Positions 41,360-56,373 of a stretch of 64,000 nt of DNA are shown in pieces. A program made the translations under genes and the position numbers. The DNA comes from Oryzias latipes. Its lineage: Eukaryota > Chordata > Actinopteri > Beloniformes > Adrianichthyidae. The stretch spans positions 29,412,389 through 29,476,388 of the forward strand of contig NC_019862.2 in NCBI RefSeq assembly GCF_002234675.1. Reading direction: 5' to 3'. Each line of letters starts with the position of its first letter. Position 1 is the stretch's first letter. The notes under the pieces were generated by a model. That model was not told the origin of the DNA. It saw nothing but the letters and a program-made list of their open reading frames with translations, and searched no databases.

Positions 41360-44300
41360 CTACGCCGACCCCACCAGGACCCCAACAGGAGGCGGAGCCT
41401 TGGTGTCCGTGGAGGAGTGCTGGTAGAAGGTGTCGTTGACCCGCAGCACAGGCGGGATGGTGGAGGAGCGGATGTGAAGGATCCTGGTATCGGTGACCTC
41501 ACAGTCGATCTGCATCATCACGTGGAAGTCTTTGCCTCCGATGATGGAATCTGTGGAGCCCAGAAGGGAAGAGGGGGCCGGTTAATGTGGGCCCAAAACG
41601 GCACTGGTGCCCTTTTCATTCTCATTCTGCCGTTTTAGCCAAAAACCTGTGCTGTTTACCAGGACATAGTTTCTGCAGAGCAGCAGGAGTTCATGAGTTG
41701 TGGGCGGGGCTTTTGGTGCACAGAGCAACTCTGCCCCTCCTTCCCGTAATCCAAAACCCTTAACTCTGATTAACACAGCATTGTTTCAGCTGCTGCTGAT
41801 TCACAATGAATTGAATAAAGAAAAACTATTTTTCTTTGAAAAAAAAATAAAAAGATGGTTTAAAAAAAAAACCCCACCATTTCTTATGGGAGGGGCTCTT
41901 TAACCTGAGGGTGGGGGTGGCGGTGGACGGTCTGGGCTACAGATGGAGCCCGGAGGTTAGTCATGCACTGGATTTCAGCAGCGTGAAGATAAACAAACAG
42001 ATCCAAACGAGGCAAAGACATGCAAAGACAAAAGGAAAATCCCAGCAGCATCTAAACGAGGTCGTGTTCTTGTGCTGAGGGGGGGGAAGAATCCTCTAAA
42101 TCTGGGCAAATGAAGAAAATCTGCAGTCGTGACTCTGGCTACTGCTTTAAAGAAACCACAAATAATGAATAATTGATTTTCTCTTAGAGCCTCATGGCGC
42201 TAAAACCAAGCAGATCCTGTGGATGGACGCCAACGCAGAGACAGAACCTGAACGTCAGCCTCTAGGAGCTTTTGTTCCTTCGTTTTCTGAGGCTTCTGCT
42301 GCATCTGTGGAGAGACTATTCCTCTGCTGGACCTCAGACCTCACTCAGCTTAGTTATAAGACCCTTAAATGGAGCCGGGGGTCTCTTTAAAAAGGTTTAA
42401 AGAGACCACATCTGTAGTAAATATCAGTTCTTCTGCCTTACACAGGACAGCAGAACACCCATCTCCAGCAGCTGCTGCATGTCTTTGTGTCATTTTACCA
42501 AACAGGTAAAGACTGTTTGTGCGTGTCACCAAAAACAAAAAGCACCACAGAGGATAACCAGCACCTATCCAACACCAGAAACCTTCAAAAACCTTCATCC
42601 AAAGAGGAGCTAATGGGAATAAAAGTGGCTCTTAAACGGGATGAAGAGCTTAAATCCCTCAGCAGTGAGCACTTCACTCTCCAACCGATATCTGCACAAA
42701 CATTTCATCTCTGCATCATCGAGAAGATGAAACGCTGCAGTCAAGAGGTCACCTTTCAAACGAGTTAAGCTCTCCTGACATCTGGAAGTGTTCTAGAAGC
42801 TTTCAGCAGCACGGCGAGCAGCTGACGGTGGCTGATAAGGTTCTGACTAAACGGCTGCCTGTGATTGGGCTTCATTAAACTGAATATACTGAACCTTTTT
42901 CAGGCTGAAATGACAGATGAGCAAAGGTCTTTTTCAGGATAACTCGCGTGTTTCCCTGTGGTGTGATGTTAAAGACCCACTCTGATGAAAATACTGTTTT
43001 GTACATGTTTTTGAGGCATTTTTCTGATGAAAATTAAGCTTAAATTCACATTTCTGGGTATTTCTTTCTTCAAATCGTTGTGAATCAGGAGCAGACAGAA
43101 GAAAACGGCGTCTGAAAAAGGTCATCTTTGGGACGTAGGGTGAAGGACGGCGGTCTGGAGGAAGACGCCGGTGTGAGAAACGGATTTCCCTGACAGACTT
43201 TGTCGCCAGCAGACGGGTGGAAGAGACGTCTCAGAATACGCCTTCAGGAAAAACTTCACTTGTTGAACTTCTCAGTGACCAGTTAGGAACTTCTGGGCTT
43301 TTGGGGGGGCAGGGGGGAGCAACCGTAGTCTATAATCTAAAGCATTTTTTCAGAAGACAATAAACAGAATCACTCATGTATTTAATGCGACAGCAGTTCA
43401 TAAAACGAGAAAGACTTTTGATGGAACTAAATCCGTTAAAATCAAGCGGAGGCTGTGGGCGAAAAACCTGAACAGCAGATCAGTCCATCTATATAAAAGC
43501 AGGATGTTGATCTGGATCTTTCCATTTAAAACCACTATTCCTAAATGAAGTGAGAAAAAACGTTAGCCAGGAGATGTCCTGGAAAGCTCCAAACCCGGAC
43601 CGTCCGACAGGAACTCTGTTTCTTTTTACTCAACTTGTTCCGTTTAGTTTTTGTTGAAATAAAGATTTGACAAACAAAAAAACGTGATTATAAAATCGTA
43701 ACACTCGTGGTGAAACCTGCCGTCTTTAGTTCTTGAAGGCATGACCACAGTTTCTGTGTCACGCGACTTATTCTGTCTCAGCGGTTTCAAAATAAAGGCA
43801 TGACTCTGTCAAAATAAAATGATCAGGTGCATCAGATATTAGAGTTTGAGATGTGGCTAAATTATTGCAGCTTTTTGGCCTCTTTCTTTGTTTAAGTTAT
43901 GTTTAGGTTCTTCAGGGAGTCATGAACCTTTTTTTAAAGCCATGATTATAGACACGAAACATAAAAAAGAGCTTAAAGGCGGTAAAAGTCAGCTCCTTCG
44001 TGGTGGGGGGGAGTCTAAGGGCAGCAGTTCTGAGTCGGACCCCAACACTCGGGAAAGCTGGCAGCTCAGGGACGCAAACATCAACCCAAGTGGGCTTTTT
44101 TTTTCCTTCAGAGGATCCATCTGTGAATCACGTCATGGCCAGAACATTTCTGCCCCTCGCCGCCATCCAAACACGCCGCCGCTGCCACTTGTTTGAGCCG
44201 CTTTGAACCTGGGGTCATTAAATAAACAGTCTGAGCCGAGTCCAGGTGGCTTTTCAGGGGTTTCACTTAAGAAAACGAAATGCAAATTCACGTCAAAGTT

Positions 44301-47300
44301 TCAGTCTCTTCACTTATGGACCACTGCATAATCCCTTCAGATTAGCAAAGTCTATCCTCCAGATGAAAAGCATTTAGAGATCGTAAGAAGAACTCCCTAA
44401 GGAGCAGCAACAGAGCTGGAAAGAATTACCCCGGCTGGAGTAATCACGCTTCCTAAAGGGCATCCCGAGTCTCCCGCTGGAGGAATGCCGTCCAAGGATC
44501 TAGATTAGCTCTAAACAAAGGCGGTCTGAACGTCAAGAGAAACGCGCAGGCTGTCATCTGTGCGACACATGGATGTTTGTGGATGAAAGGAATTTATTGG
44601 CTGGTTGTAATTTTTGTCCGTGTTGGAGGAGGAGCCGACAAACAGACGTAAAGGTTTCACGCGGGCAGAGAGGAAAACCCGGCTGTCAAAAGAACCAAAG
44701 TCTGGAGGTTCTGGAAGATGATTTATGAGGAACAAATGAAAAGGTTCTGGAAGTCTATCAGCTGGTTAAAAGAAAATGAAAGCAAGACTACAGATTTAAA
44801 CGTGAAAGTTTCTTTTCTCAATCCAATAGTTTGGTTATGAAAACAAAAACAAAAAAAAAACTAGTGGCTTTAACTGCAAAAATAACTGAAATTGCACATT
44901 TCAGGTACAAAGACAATACTCTTTATATAAAGTACTTTACATAAAACACTGAAAAAAAAAACATCCAAAATATTTTTAAAAGGAAAACCAATGAATGAAT
45001 TTGATGACGTGATAAAAAAAAATGTTCATGCACATTTTGTTCTACAGGCGACATGCTGTAGTGAAAACATCAAATCCTGCAGCCCGTTACAGCTGTTCAC
45101 GTGACACGTGCACGCCCTTTGCATGCAGCCTGACTGCTGGAAATGAGGAAATTAGACAAAGTTTGTGTACGTGCACTTGCATATCACGTGCACACCCCAT
45201 GGGTGCGGTCAGTAAGGGGCCAGTAAAACTTTTAAGAGCGGGTAACGTCCTTACAAATACTTCACGACACACCTACCACACGCACGACAATGGTACATTA
45301 CATTTTCCTGACGTCCCTTGAGGTGGCCGTACGAGCCTCATGGGAACTGTAAAGCTACGCCAACACCACATGTAAATGCATGTTTGGGCTTCTGCGTTCA
45401 AAACTGGTCACTCTTCATGTGTCGCTACGCGAGTTCAACGGACAGGCGTTGAAAGTTAAACCAGTTGAACTTTGACCGATCAGGGATTGGCTTATGTATG
45501 TTATGTATGGATTTACTTAAGTATCGGCCATTTGAAAACTGATCGTGACGGAGAAATTCATCATTTTGGTTTGGACCTGACCAGAATTCTATGACACCAA
45601 GGCTATCATCTATCGGAACAGAGCTGAGAAAGAAATAGCCTGGAGCTACATTAACCAGATTGACACCGCTTGGACATTTTACACCAAAAACTCTTCCACC
45701 TGTAGGTGGCGCACATGCACGAGTATTGGGCAGTGACAGTCCAGTGTGAACACCATGTGCTAAACATTCGTTCAATGATTTGCTTTTAGCGTGTTCTTAA
45801 ACACGAGTCACATGCTAACGAAGCTTCAGACACACCTGTGCTCTCCTTAAGAAGCGGCCGCTCTTCTCTATGACCCTCCACAGACCCGGACAACCAAAAT
45901 CCCGCATCACCCGTACGGTTCTACGGTGCTGCTCATCTGAGCAGACGAAGAAACATGTTCCCTCATCTTCCCAGCCATCAACAAAGAGGACAACAATTAG
46001 ACGTCCGTCTTCACCGCCATCGTTTTTCTCGTCGTCTTTTCTACCATTGGTTTATTTGGGGGAAGTCCTTTCCTCCTCTGCCACACTCACCGTTTATGTT
46101 CATTGCTGGCAACACCACAGACATCTTGGGTCGACTTCCTTTGTTGTGGTTGGTGGCGGGAAGCAGAAGATGATCCTGAAAACAAAGAGGAAGTGAAACA
46201 TTTCACTGGCTGGGAAGTTGTTCATCAAGTGGAGTTTGTTTTATGAACAGACTAGCTTAGCCATTTTGGAGCTGTGACGCTAACAGACAAACTGTAGCTT
46301 TAATCATCGACTGTGTGACGGAGCGCATGCATTCACTGCCTCTAATTCACACAGCTGAACTGCAGCCAAGCACTCTGGCTTTCTGCCAACCATATTAATA
46401 GTTCTGGACCCCCCCATCTTGACTCAATTACCGTTAAAGGAGTGTAGATCTGAGAGCTAAATTCCACCAAATTACACGGATTTCTGCTTCTCATTCTTAA
46501 TATTGCGTTTTGTGTTATTTGTTCACCAAACATGGAGGAAGGAGAAAAAAAGTCGGCCCATAAGGTTTATGTTGATCATTTTTGTGTCAAAGTGATTTTC
46601 TGTTGCAATGTTGATGATTTCTCTCTGAGTGTTGGAGAATGATGCGCTCATTAGACTCCTGTTACAGCTGCTGCACAGAGCTGGGACTTGGGTGAGTGAA
46701 GCCCCAATGACAAATAAATAAATCAGGATTAACCCATTTTTTTCTTTGGAACGTCTATTTTCATTTTTCCTATCAGGACTAGACTCAAAGTGAAGATTAG
46801 CAAAGGCTAAGCACTGAGAATTTCCATTTACCTGTTGAGTTTTTAATCATATTCCTGTTGACAGTGTTGTGTCACTTTTTCTATAGTAAAATGCAATAAT
46901 CACATGTAAAAAATAAATAAATAAACTCCCTTTACAAATCACAAACTGCCTTTGCATCAAGAGAAAAACAAATACTACTTGATGAAAGTTAAATTTATAA
47001 CAAAAACATTCCTACGAGGAAAAACCGGATGACAGCCACACGGCTTGAAGTCGTGCTCTGTCTGATCGTTGACATTTTATACATTTTGGCTACAGGAAAA
47101 GAGGTAAAGTGAGCGCAGGTAAAGAGCCGCTGAGTGGCGCTGCATCCTCGTATGTTGGGGAGTAAACTACCATCAAACAAAACTGAAGAAGAACAAAACA
47201 GGCTAAACATTTCTCTCTCTTTCATTTTTTTCCAACGTTAAAGTAAACGTTATTATTAACATTAACACTTTAACATATTTTTTTTATCAACATCCGAAAA

Positions 47301-50300
47301 CATACTCTGACCGTAAACCGCTATTGCGGTTTTGGCAGATTCTCAAAATCGAATGGCTCTGAATCGAATCAGACTAATTGTTTGATCTGAAAAAGATTTA
47401 CAATCAGTTTTATGATCACTGACTTCAGCGTAGTCCCCGATTTTGTGTCAGAGTGCGAGCTGGCTGGGATTTCTCCGCTCTAATCCAAGTTGCATCGCGG
47501 TGAAGAACTGGGAAAGAGAAACTCACCCTTCGGAAAGAAACCACGTAGAAAGTGTCCGCCTGACGGTTGAGCTCATCAAAAAAGTCGCTGTAAATGTGTT
47601 TTGGCGCGTAGTAAAGCTGCAGCTCGCTGCCAGGATTCCTATTGGGGAGAATTATGGATCAGAACAGCATAAAAAAGCACTTTTTTTGTTTTTAAGACAA
47701 AAGAAAATCTGGAAAAAGGATAAAAAAATATTAGAAAAATGAAAAAACGTCAAAGTAAGAATACAAACGACAGCAGCAGGTTACTCACCTCCCCTCAGTG
47801 GTTCCTGTGTACGGAACGGTCACAATCTGAGCGCTTTCTGCCTCTTTGCTTCTTTTTAAGTAGCTTTTCTGGGAGGGAAACAACATAAAACTCATTTCAT
47901 TGGGTAAAACTGTAACATCTCCACACTTTAGAGACAAGAGGAACCAACATTATCAACAGATGCAGTTACAGAAACACAGTTTTAACAACAGAGACAGAGA
48001 CAACAAAACATAGATTACACAAACTGTTCCATATTTGTGCAGTGTTAATCATTTCAAAGATCCACTGCAGATATTTCCAGCATCTGAGTTTAGACTGAAG
48101 CTGAAAACGGCAGTGAGGGGACCGTTTTCTTTCTTACATCGATGCGAGAACGCAGACTGGACATGTTCTGACAGATCTTGAAGAAAAAAAAAAAAAAAGT
48201 GGAGGCCACTAATCCCACAATGTTTACCGACTCCGGGCTGTCGGATTAAACTCAGCCTGAAATGATGTGAGGCAGAAAAATGGAGGCTGTGACAGGTGCT
48301 GAAGCGGCGCCTTTCAATTATTCGAAATCCCTCCACAGCTAAAGTTGCAAAGTGATAAATGACATTTTTTATTCCTGTGATCTGGATGATTAGATGTGGT
48401 TCTTAATCTGCTGCTGTGACTTACCAGAGTGGTCCTGGTGGGTCTGTGGGGGCTGCTGCTCACTCGCCTGGATTTGGTCTGCTCCACTTCATGACGGTGG
48501 ACCCAACCACTGAGCTCGTGAGCAAGCCTATCAGGGTCACACAGCGTTTTACGGTTACAACTTCCATCGCAGGGAGAGGCAGAAGGAGCAAGAACAAGCC
48601 AAGACACCTGTAACGCTTGAATACTTACTCCATACATTTGGTCCTGTTAATGGAAGGTTGACAGGGGGGAGGTGGTCTGAGAAAGACTGGATCCTTCACC
48701 ACCATCAAGGCCTTACGTCCAGGACTGAAACACAAGAAGAAAAGCAAAAAAAAGACACTTAAAAATAGCATTTCTGAGTTATTCTTTAGTCAAATTGTTG
48801 TGAACCAGGAGCAGACGAAAAAATGCAGTTTGCAAAAGGTCGTATTTGTGGCGTAGAAAATACACCAGGGTGTGAAGAGCCGTGAGCCAGCAGGAGAGCT
48901 TGTAAACAGAGAGCTCTCAGCAATTGGGGTGGAGCCCCGCCCACAACTCAGAGGTCAATTTCTAATGAACTCCTGCCTTATTTCAAAACCCATTAATTTC
49001 CAAACCTTACATAATTCAGTTGGGTTCTGGAAACCTCTTGACAAAACCTGAGAAAAAACCCCAAACAAAGTCTTTTGCTGCAATTTTTTGTATTAAAACA
49101 AACAAAAACAATCTGTTTAGTCTGAAAAAACACATGAAATTGAACCAAAGAAAATATAAATGAAAATAAAAAAAATCAATCAATTTTAATGTATTCATAT
49201 TTTTAGGGCAAAACTGATTGAAGAGATTTATTAATGTCATTTGTTTATTATGAATTAGACATCATGTCAAGAGTCAATAATGGTTCTTGTTTTAGCTGAA
49301 ATGCTATAGATTCTCCTAACAGGAAATCTAAAAGCACCATTAGAGTAGCAGTAAATGTGGCCACACTCATCATCTGCAGCCTTTCAGCTCCAAACTTCTG
49401 ACCTGCATCCTAAACGCAGAGACGCGCAGCTCTAAATCTTTCAGACAGTCATCAGAAGCATGCTGCAGAGACGGCAGCACCGCCACCCAACAGGTTCCAC
49501 CCAGTCTGACGCTGAAGACTCCACGGTTACGCCGCTTTTGGCAGCAGGACGCCACATTACAGAATCTTTATTTCCACAGCTATCATGTGGGACTTTAAGG
49601 GGAATGATTGAAGCGGATCATCCACATGAGCTCACAGCAGAAGAAGGGCTCTTGAGGTGTACAGCAAACACACACCTCCATTATCCCCCCCTCACACACA
49701 CAGTCCACCGTGGTACGACCCGTGAGTCCAGGCCTCATCTTGCTGCTTTTCAACATCGTGGAAAAAGGATCTGCGGGGGCCCTAAGCTTGGGTTGCACAT
49801 GTCCTCCTCTATTAAGCTTTTTGCGGCTGCACTTGGTGCCATGATCTGAGGCTGATGTGGAGGTTGATGTGTTCCTTCCTGAAACCCGATCCCGCTGATG
49901 AATGCTTTGGAGTGACGTGTGACCTGCTCTCCGTTTTTACCCCCCCGACACAGACTAGCACTGCCAGGGAGACAAAGACCGCCTTACAAACCCTGGGATT
50001 GGGTCATGTCTCAACACTGAAAGACTGAACTCAAAAGACCCAAGAAAAATAGACCTTCATCAACATCTGAAGCTTCATGTCAAACATGCCTGGACTAAGT
50101 TTAGCAGGATTCCAGCCACAGCCTGAGCGGTGGTCTGCAGGCTTTCAAAAGGCAGATGTTTGGACGGAGCCGCTAATCAGCTGCAAAGCATGTTTGGACG
50201 TGCGGCAATGAGCTGCACCGGCTCCAGCTGACAACATTCACAGGTGTATCCTGGTCTGAGGCGGTGTAAAGCCTTAGGCACACGCACCCATACGGGGGGT

Positions 50301-53300
50301 TGACCCATACCGGTGCAGGCTGCAGGTCTGTGAAGGGTTGTAGAGAAGAGCAGCTGCACCTGAAGAGGAGCGCAGTCCCCTTGAGGCCGCCTCAACGGAC
50401 TTGAGGTACGTGTATCATGACGTATCCGTAAGAGTACTGAAGGTTACACAAACTTATGACGTTCTGGTGATGCAGTCGTCCGTTTCCTTACGCTTTACTG
50501 TAGTCGTTAGTAAGGAACGAGTACTGGCTCCTTACTGACCACCAGAATGCTGCACGCATGTGCACGTGGTACCTAAATATCAAAGAACGACCGTAGGATG
50601 CCTACACATACGACAATCTGTCTAATGTCGTCATTTCTAACAGTCAGGCTCTAATGGGCCCCCCTTGTGCGATCCACAGTAATTTGGGTGGATTTAAAAA
50701 TGAAGAATCAGTTTGACACGCCTGCATCTCACCTGCTTTCCACTGCATGTGCACAGAACCGCACGTAAGGGCAGGTGCCACTAGTTCTGCATCAAAAGAG
50801 AAGTGGTCATGATCTGTGTGGTAGGAGCTACTGCCTAAAGTTTTTAGCCTCGTTCCTACATGGAAGAACTGACTTGCTGTCCCACAGTAGGAAATGCATA
50901 TTAATATAAAATGATTTTTTTAGTGTTGTCTTGATGGAACAAAGTAAAATATTATTAAGTGCGAGTAGTTCAGTGGAACGATCAGATCCTCCTCCATGTT
51001 AGTTTGGGACTCCACCCACTGATCACGTCATCAACACGTCACGGGCCAAAACTGACTTTCTGACTCGTTGATGTGACGCCACGCACCACAGGACCCTCTG
51101 ATACATTGACTTGGGATTCAAACCGGCCGCGCAAATCGCATTTGGTGTGAATTCATCTCAACGCGTTACCTGTCTGCTGCTCCAGAATGTGCGTTGCCAG
51201 GTTGGGGATGTGTCAGCCCCTCGGTCTCTGCCTCCGATGAAAAACCCAGCAGATGTCTGCCGCTGTGCTGCATGGGAGCAACTTTCAGACTGGAGTCTGG
51301 GCCTCCTTGAAGAAGACTGATGAGAAGGGAAAAACAAAAATGTTAATGTTTTAATGAGCACAAACTGGATCTGAGCTCTGAGTGCACACTGAAACCCCGC
51401 TGTGACACGTCAATACTCCGCTGGATTTAAAGGCCCTACCACAGAGGAAGGCTTTTCGTTTTCAAAGAGATCCGACGACACAGAACGCACAGGTACAGAC
51501 ACACAACAGAAACATCTGAGCGTTGCAACACCCAAACAGCATTTTCAGATGCAGACCCAACAAAACGATGCTTACATTTTTGTGGAAAAACTCATTCCCA
51601 GCAGAAAACATGAATAAAAAAACAAGGAAAACAAACAAACCCGTTGTTAGGACAGAAAGTGGAAAGGGAGTTTGACTTTGTGAAATTGCACAATCCCTCT
51701 GCCTGATGGAAACAAGCTCTTTGTCCCCAGAGTCGTTTTATGCAACTGGTCGTGATTAGTCACAATTATTACTAAAGACAGGAAAAGTTGTAATGTAAAC
51801 ATGTCTAATACCTTTGACCTTTTAAAAAAGGTAAATGTTAGCCAAAAATGGTGAAATCCTGCATGTTTTTAGGAACCAGAACAACTCCCTCAACTGGCAG
51901 ACGCACAGACAAAATGATAATTACAGCACAATGCAACGGCTAATGGCTACGCTTTCCTTTTATTCAATACATCTGTATACTGAAAACCCCGTACGGTAAG
52001 TCCAAGGTTTGCTTAGAACAAACAAAATCTATTGATCAACACTCTGAAGAAAAAACAACCTTTTTCTGTATACAGCACATAACCCAAACACCACAATGAG
52101 TCACTGGATTTCCTGCAGGAATTAAATCCATGTGTGTTAACAAAGTTACGGTTGGGTAACCTTTGCAAAGCTCAACCTGTGTCATCTGCCATTTTCGGAG
52201 CTCCTTAGCTCTGATAAACTTTTTTTTTTAGAAGAATTTGCTGCAAAGGATGCTGGGAGTTCTAGGGCTGGGTGTCACTGCCAAGATACTGACTTAATTC
52301 AATGCACACACTCAAAAGTTGATTTACGAGTCAACATGATTTGATTAAACATTGATTTATTCTTCAAACGTCTATCCAGAACCAAGTTTGGTTAAGAAAA
52401 ACTGTTTTCATAATCTGGGGATTCATTTGAACAAAGGCGGAGCTAAAATTGGGAAACATTAGATTAAAAACCGATGGAAAACAGTTTTTGTTAAAAAAAA
52501 AAAAAAAAACACCAACAAATACCATTAAATCAGTTTTTTACCAAAACTCTGTACCGCATTAAAACGCAGAAGCGGGTGCTCTGTTTTCGGATATGTCGTT
52601 CATTTTTATTCTGTTCAGTTTCGCTGTACATTTCTAGCCAATCTTTTTACTTTTCCCGCGCTCATGGGAACAGGTGTGGCTGTGAAGGTGGGTGGAGCTT
52701 CAGCCAAAATGCCAAAGGCAAAGCCAGTGACAGTTCGTCTGTACTTCACATCAAAAGACTATTTCAGCAACCTGACGGATCAAAGTGACGCGTAAAATGC
52801 TCCGAAACAAAGACGTGAAACTTCAGCGTATGTGAAAACAGAGACACGGTGCTGCAGTGCAGACAGACAGGAAGAATGAAATAAAGTATCTTAGGCAGAT
52901 TCAAGCGCTCTCCTTCACCCTTTTGTGCTGCTTCGTCGATTTTTCTTCATTTTTGAAGCAACTTTTTGAGCACCATTTAGGTACTGCAGCCGGTTTAAAA
53001 GTACCGGTTCAGCGGATAAAACCCTTGTGGTACCCAACCTTAGTCAGAGGGAGCCTACCCGGCTACATAAGGGCGATGGTGGGATACACCATGGGCAGTT
53101 CACCAGTCCATCACAGGGCAAGCTACTCCCCCCAATGGGCAATTTAGTCACCAACAAACCCACAAACCAAGTTTTTGGAGTGTGGGAAGCAGCCGGAGAA
53201 AATCCAAACTCCACAAAGAAGCATCCAGTCGGGATTTACCGGAACGGAGGAATCCAGACATCAAATGCCTCAAACTCACCTCGTTGGTCCGACATTGAAC

Positions 53301-56300
53301 ACGAGGAAGACCAGGACCACCATGAGGGACACGGCTCTCCTCTTGGGGGCAGTTGCCTTCAGGACTGTGTTCTGCAGGAAGAAGGCAGGAATGCGTGAAG
53401 GTGCAGACGTGCAGGCCGTGGGGGCCTGTTGGACCTGCACACCCACCTCACTCAGCAGCCCCTCCAGCTGCTTCTTCAGGTTGCCGTTCTCAGACTTCAG
53501 CACCTCATTTTCCGACAACGCCACTTTGAGGCGAGCTTCCAGAGAGAGCAGGTACTCCTTTTTCTTTTTCCGAGACAGGGATGCCGACTCTCGGTTCTTT
53601 ATCATGCGCTGCTGCCTCTGGGACAACTTGGACTGGATTAAAAGAAAATAAAAATACAATGAAACACAGAACCAGAACTGCTTTTACTCGTCTCAAATCT
53701 TTCACTTCTACTTCAAAACTATCCATATTTAGAACCCGCTGAATCCCTTTCGAGCCAACCCAGCTACTGCTGGAAGAAGGTAGGGTGCACCCTAGAACGT
53801 CGCTGCACATTCACATGCACACCCAGGGGCAATGTATGTTCACCAAATAACCTATAAAGTATGTTTTTGGACTGTGAGAGTGCCCAGTGAAAACCCACAC
53901 ACGCACGAGAAGAACATGCAAACTCCTCACAGAAAGATCCAAGTCGGGATTCAAACCAGGGCCTTCCAGGTGGGAGGCAAGAGCGCTAGCCACTACACCA
54001 CCATGCAGCCCGACTCAAAAGCAAGTGGATGGAAAGGCTGTTATTGTGAGAAAGCAGAGAAAAATGGACTTGGCCAACAGAATTGGCCGCAGATGCGATG
54101 TTCCCCTCAGTATTATGACAGAATGTTTACGCTCTCATGCCATTTAGGTCAGAACATAACTTTAGATTCAAATGTGGAAGTTGTGGTGAAGTCACTCGAA
54201 TCTTGTAATGGGACTGAGAGGAGAAAAGCATTCACATGGTGGCATGCAAACGTACCTAAAGCTTGCAGCTAAAGCTGCCACAGAGATTATTTATGGCTTC
54301 TATTAAAGCCAAAAACAGCCCCAGCTGTCGCGTGCAAGTTCAAAATGTGTTGGCACAAGAAGCAGCAGCAAAAACTGAGATAAACCAGGCAAAGTCTACA
54401 GGTTTCTCACTAGGCATGGCTGATATTTACCATTTCAAATCTTTACGTTCGTCCAAAATCTCCTGCTTATAAACTTTAAGATCCTGCTCCTTTAAAGAAG
54501 CGTTTAAAAGTGCGATAAAAACTTCGTTAATCTGTAAATAAGTTCAAATTTAAGTCATTCGTAAACTCAAAAATATATGGTCTTTGTTAAGAGCAGCAGA
54601 TCTTCCCACTCGACACCAATGATGTGAGAATTGAAATGAAAGGTCTGCATGCAAACCCAAACATCCCTGTCCATCCGGCCCATCCGGACCCCCCGTGCCC
54701 CTCTTCAAACACTCTCCCCGAATGAAATCATCAGATCTGGTGCCTAATAGGACCTCTGACGATAAAGTTATTTGAATCTCTGTATTTGTATTTCTGTCTC
54801 CTGAGAAACCCTCCTGTCTCCCACCCCAAGTCTGGGAGTCGTGCCACCAGCTAAAGCCTGGGAAAACTGTAAGAGAGCAGTTACCAGGGACTGGAAAGCA
54901 AAGGGGGGGTGTCCCGTCACCTCCACAATGAGGTTCGGGGGGGGGGGGTTAAGAGGGCACAAACAGGCCGGTTTTGAATAGGTAAGACGGCAAAAGTGAA
55001 TCCCGTTCAAACTGCCGGGAGTTGATGGGAAAAATCAACAAGCCGGACCAGGAAGGAGTCCAGCTGCTCCGAACTGGAGAACAACGCTGATGCTCAAACG
55101 GGCCTGGGTGTGAAAAGGGCTAGTGTGACTGATAAGGGGGGGTTCCTGCATAACAACTTCTCAACAGATGATGTGAGAAGAAAGTTGGCAGAGAAATAGC
55201 AGACCATCTGACCGTCACGGTGCTAAAGAGGAGCTCCTCTGTCAGAAGACAAGGAAGTGACTTCATCTTCGTTTGTCTATTTAACAGTATATTTATGTTA
55301 ACATCCCTGAAGACTAAAAAAACTGCCAAAAGTGACCTGGTTGTTAGGGCTACTTAGATATTGATAATCTGCAGAAACTGGTCTCCATGAAATCTCTGCA
55401 GCGGGCAGATGGAGCTCAGGAGCCTCAGCAGGCTGCCCTATATAGGAGAAACAAACCTTGGTGGAACGATGAGGGTGAGGTTAGCGCCCACGCCTCGTAA
55501 AAACTACAGAAACATCAACAACAACCAGAAAACCCTCCACTTCTGGGAGAGGAAGTCCCCCAAATCAGCAGGAAGTATGACACGCTGAGGGCCAAAGCCG
55601 ACAGGGACCTTCAAAGCCAATAGGCTCCTGTTGACCAGGGCAACCACGACCATCGGGGTGTGGGACATCATCGTAGTAAAAGAATAAAGACTGATGTGTT
55701 GGGATAAACATGACATCTGAGCAGAAGATCAGATACCGTTTTTTTGCTACGCTAATGTTAGCTTGTAGTTGTGAGGGGCTGTAAGCTAGCAGGAGAGAGT
55801 GTAAACAAAGTAATGATGAGATGTCAGCATGGGTCACTTCTGCGCCAGCAGTCCCATCAACACGTCTGAGGCTAACTTCTGATGACGCTCTGCAGAAGAT
55901 ACGGCTTAAAGAACGACACAGGTTTTTTTACTTTGGCTTAAAAACTGCACATTTATAATTTAAAGACCACTGGGAATGCTTTTACAAAAGATAAAAATGT
56001 AGTTGGAGTGGGACTTTGAGCTACTTATGGTAAACAAAATTTGAGATTAAATATGTGATGTTTAGGGTTTGATTCACTAAAGCAACTGTCCTCTTCCTTC
56101 ATCTCCACTAACAGCAGGATTCTGGACTGCACACATGGAGGTGATGCATCCACACTAAATCCCTGTCTGCATGGGAGCCCATTACGCTGACCCAATCCCA
56201 TGATGGCTGTTTACGGCTGTCCCGAAAGCCTTCGCTCTGCTCAACACCTGCCAGAAGCGTGTAATCGTTAGCAGCCATTTAAACACCCAGGCTTACACGG

Positions 56301-56340
56301 GCCAACAGTTGAGCGGGAGCATTTCCACACACACACACAG

Positions 56341-56373
<33 letters not shown>

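Larger units (their letters stand above)
41891..46090. other. Last ATF6 intron (41551-46090), mostly unique sequence
   Basis: About 4.5 kb. Apart from the MITE copies near 41595-41890 and 42970-43130 and a GTGCAC-rich segment at 45095-45330, I recognise nothing. Short ORFs (for example 43888-44196) show no family features. Confidence 0.45.

Noticed and set aside
53175-53651. 158-codon ORF on plus over the ATF6 bZIP exon
   Set aside because: Antisense shadow of the bZIP and membrane exons plus SINE sequence.
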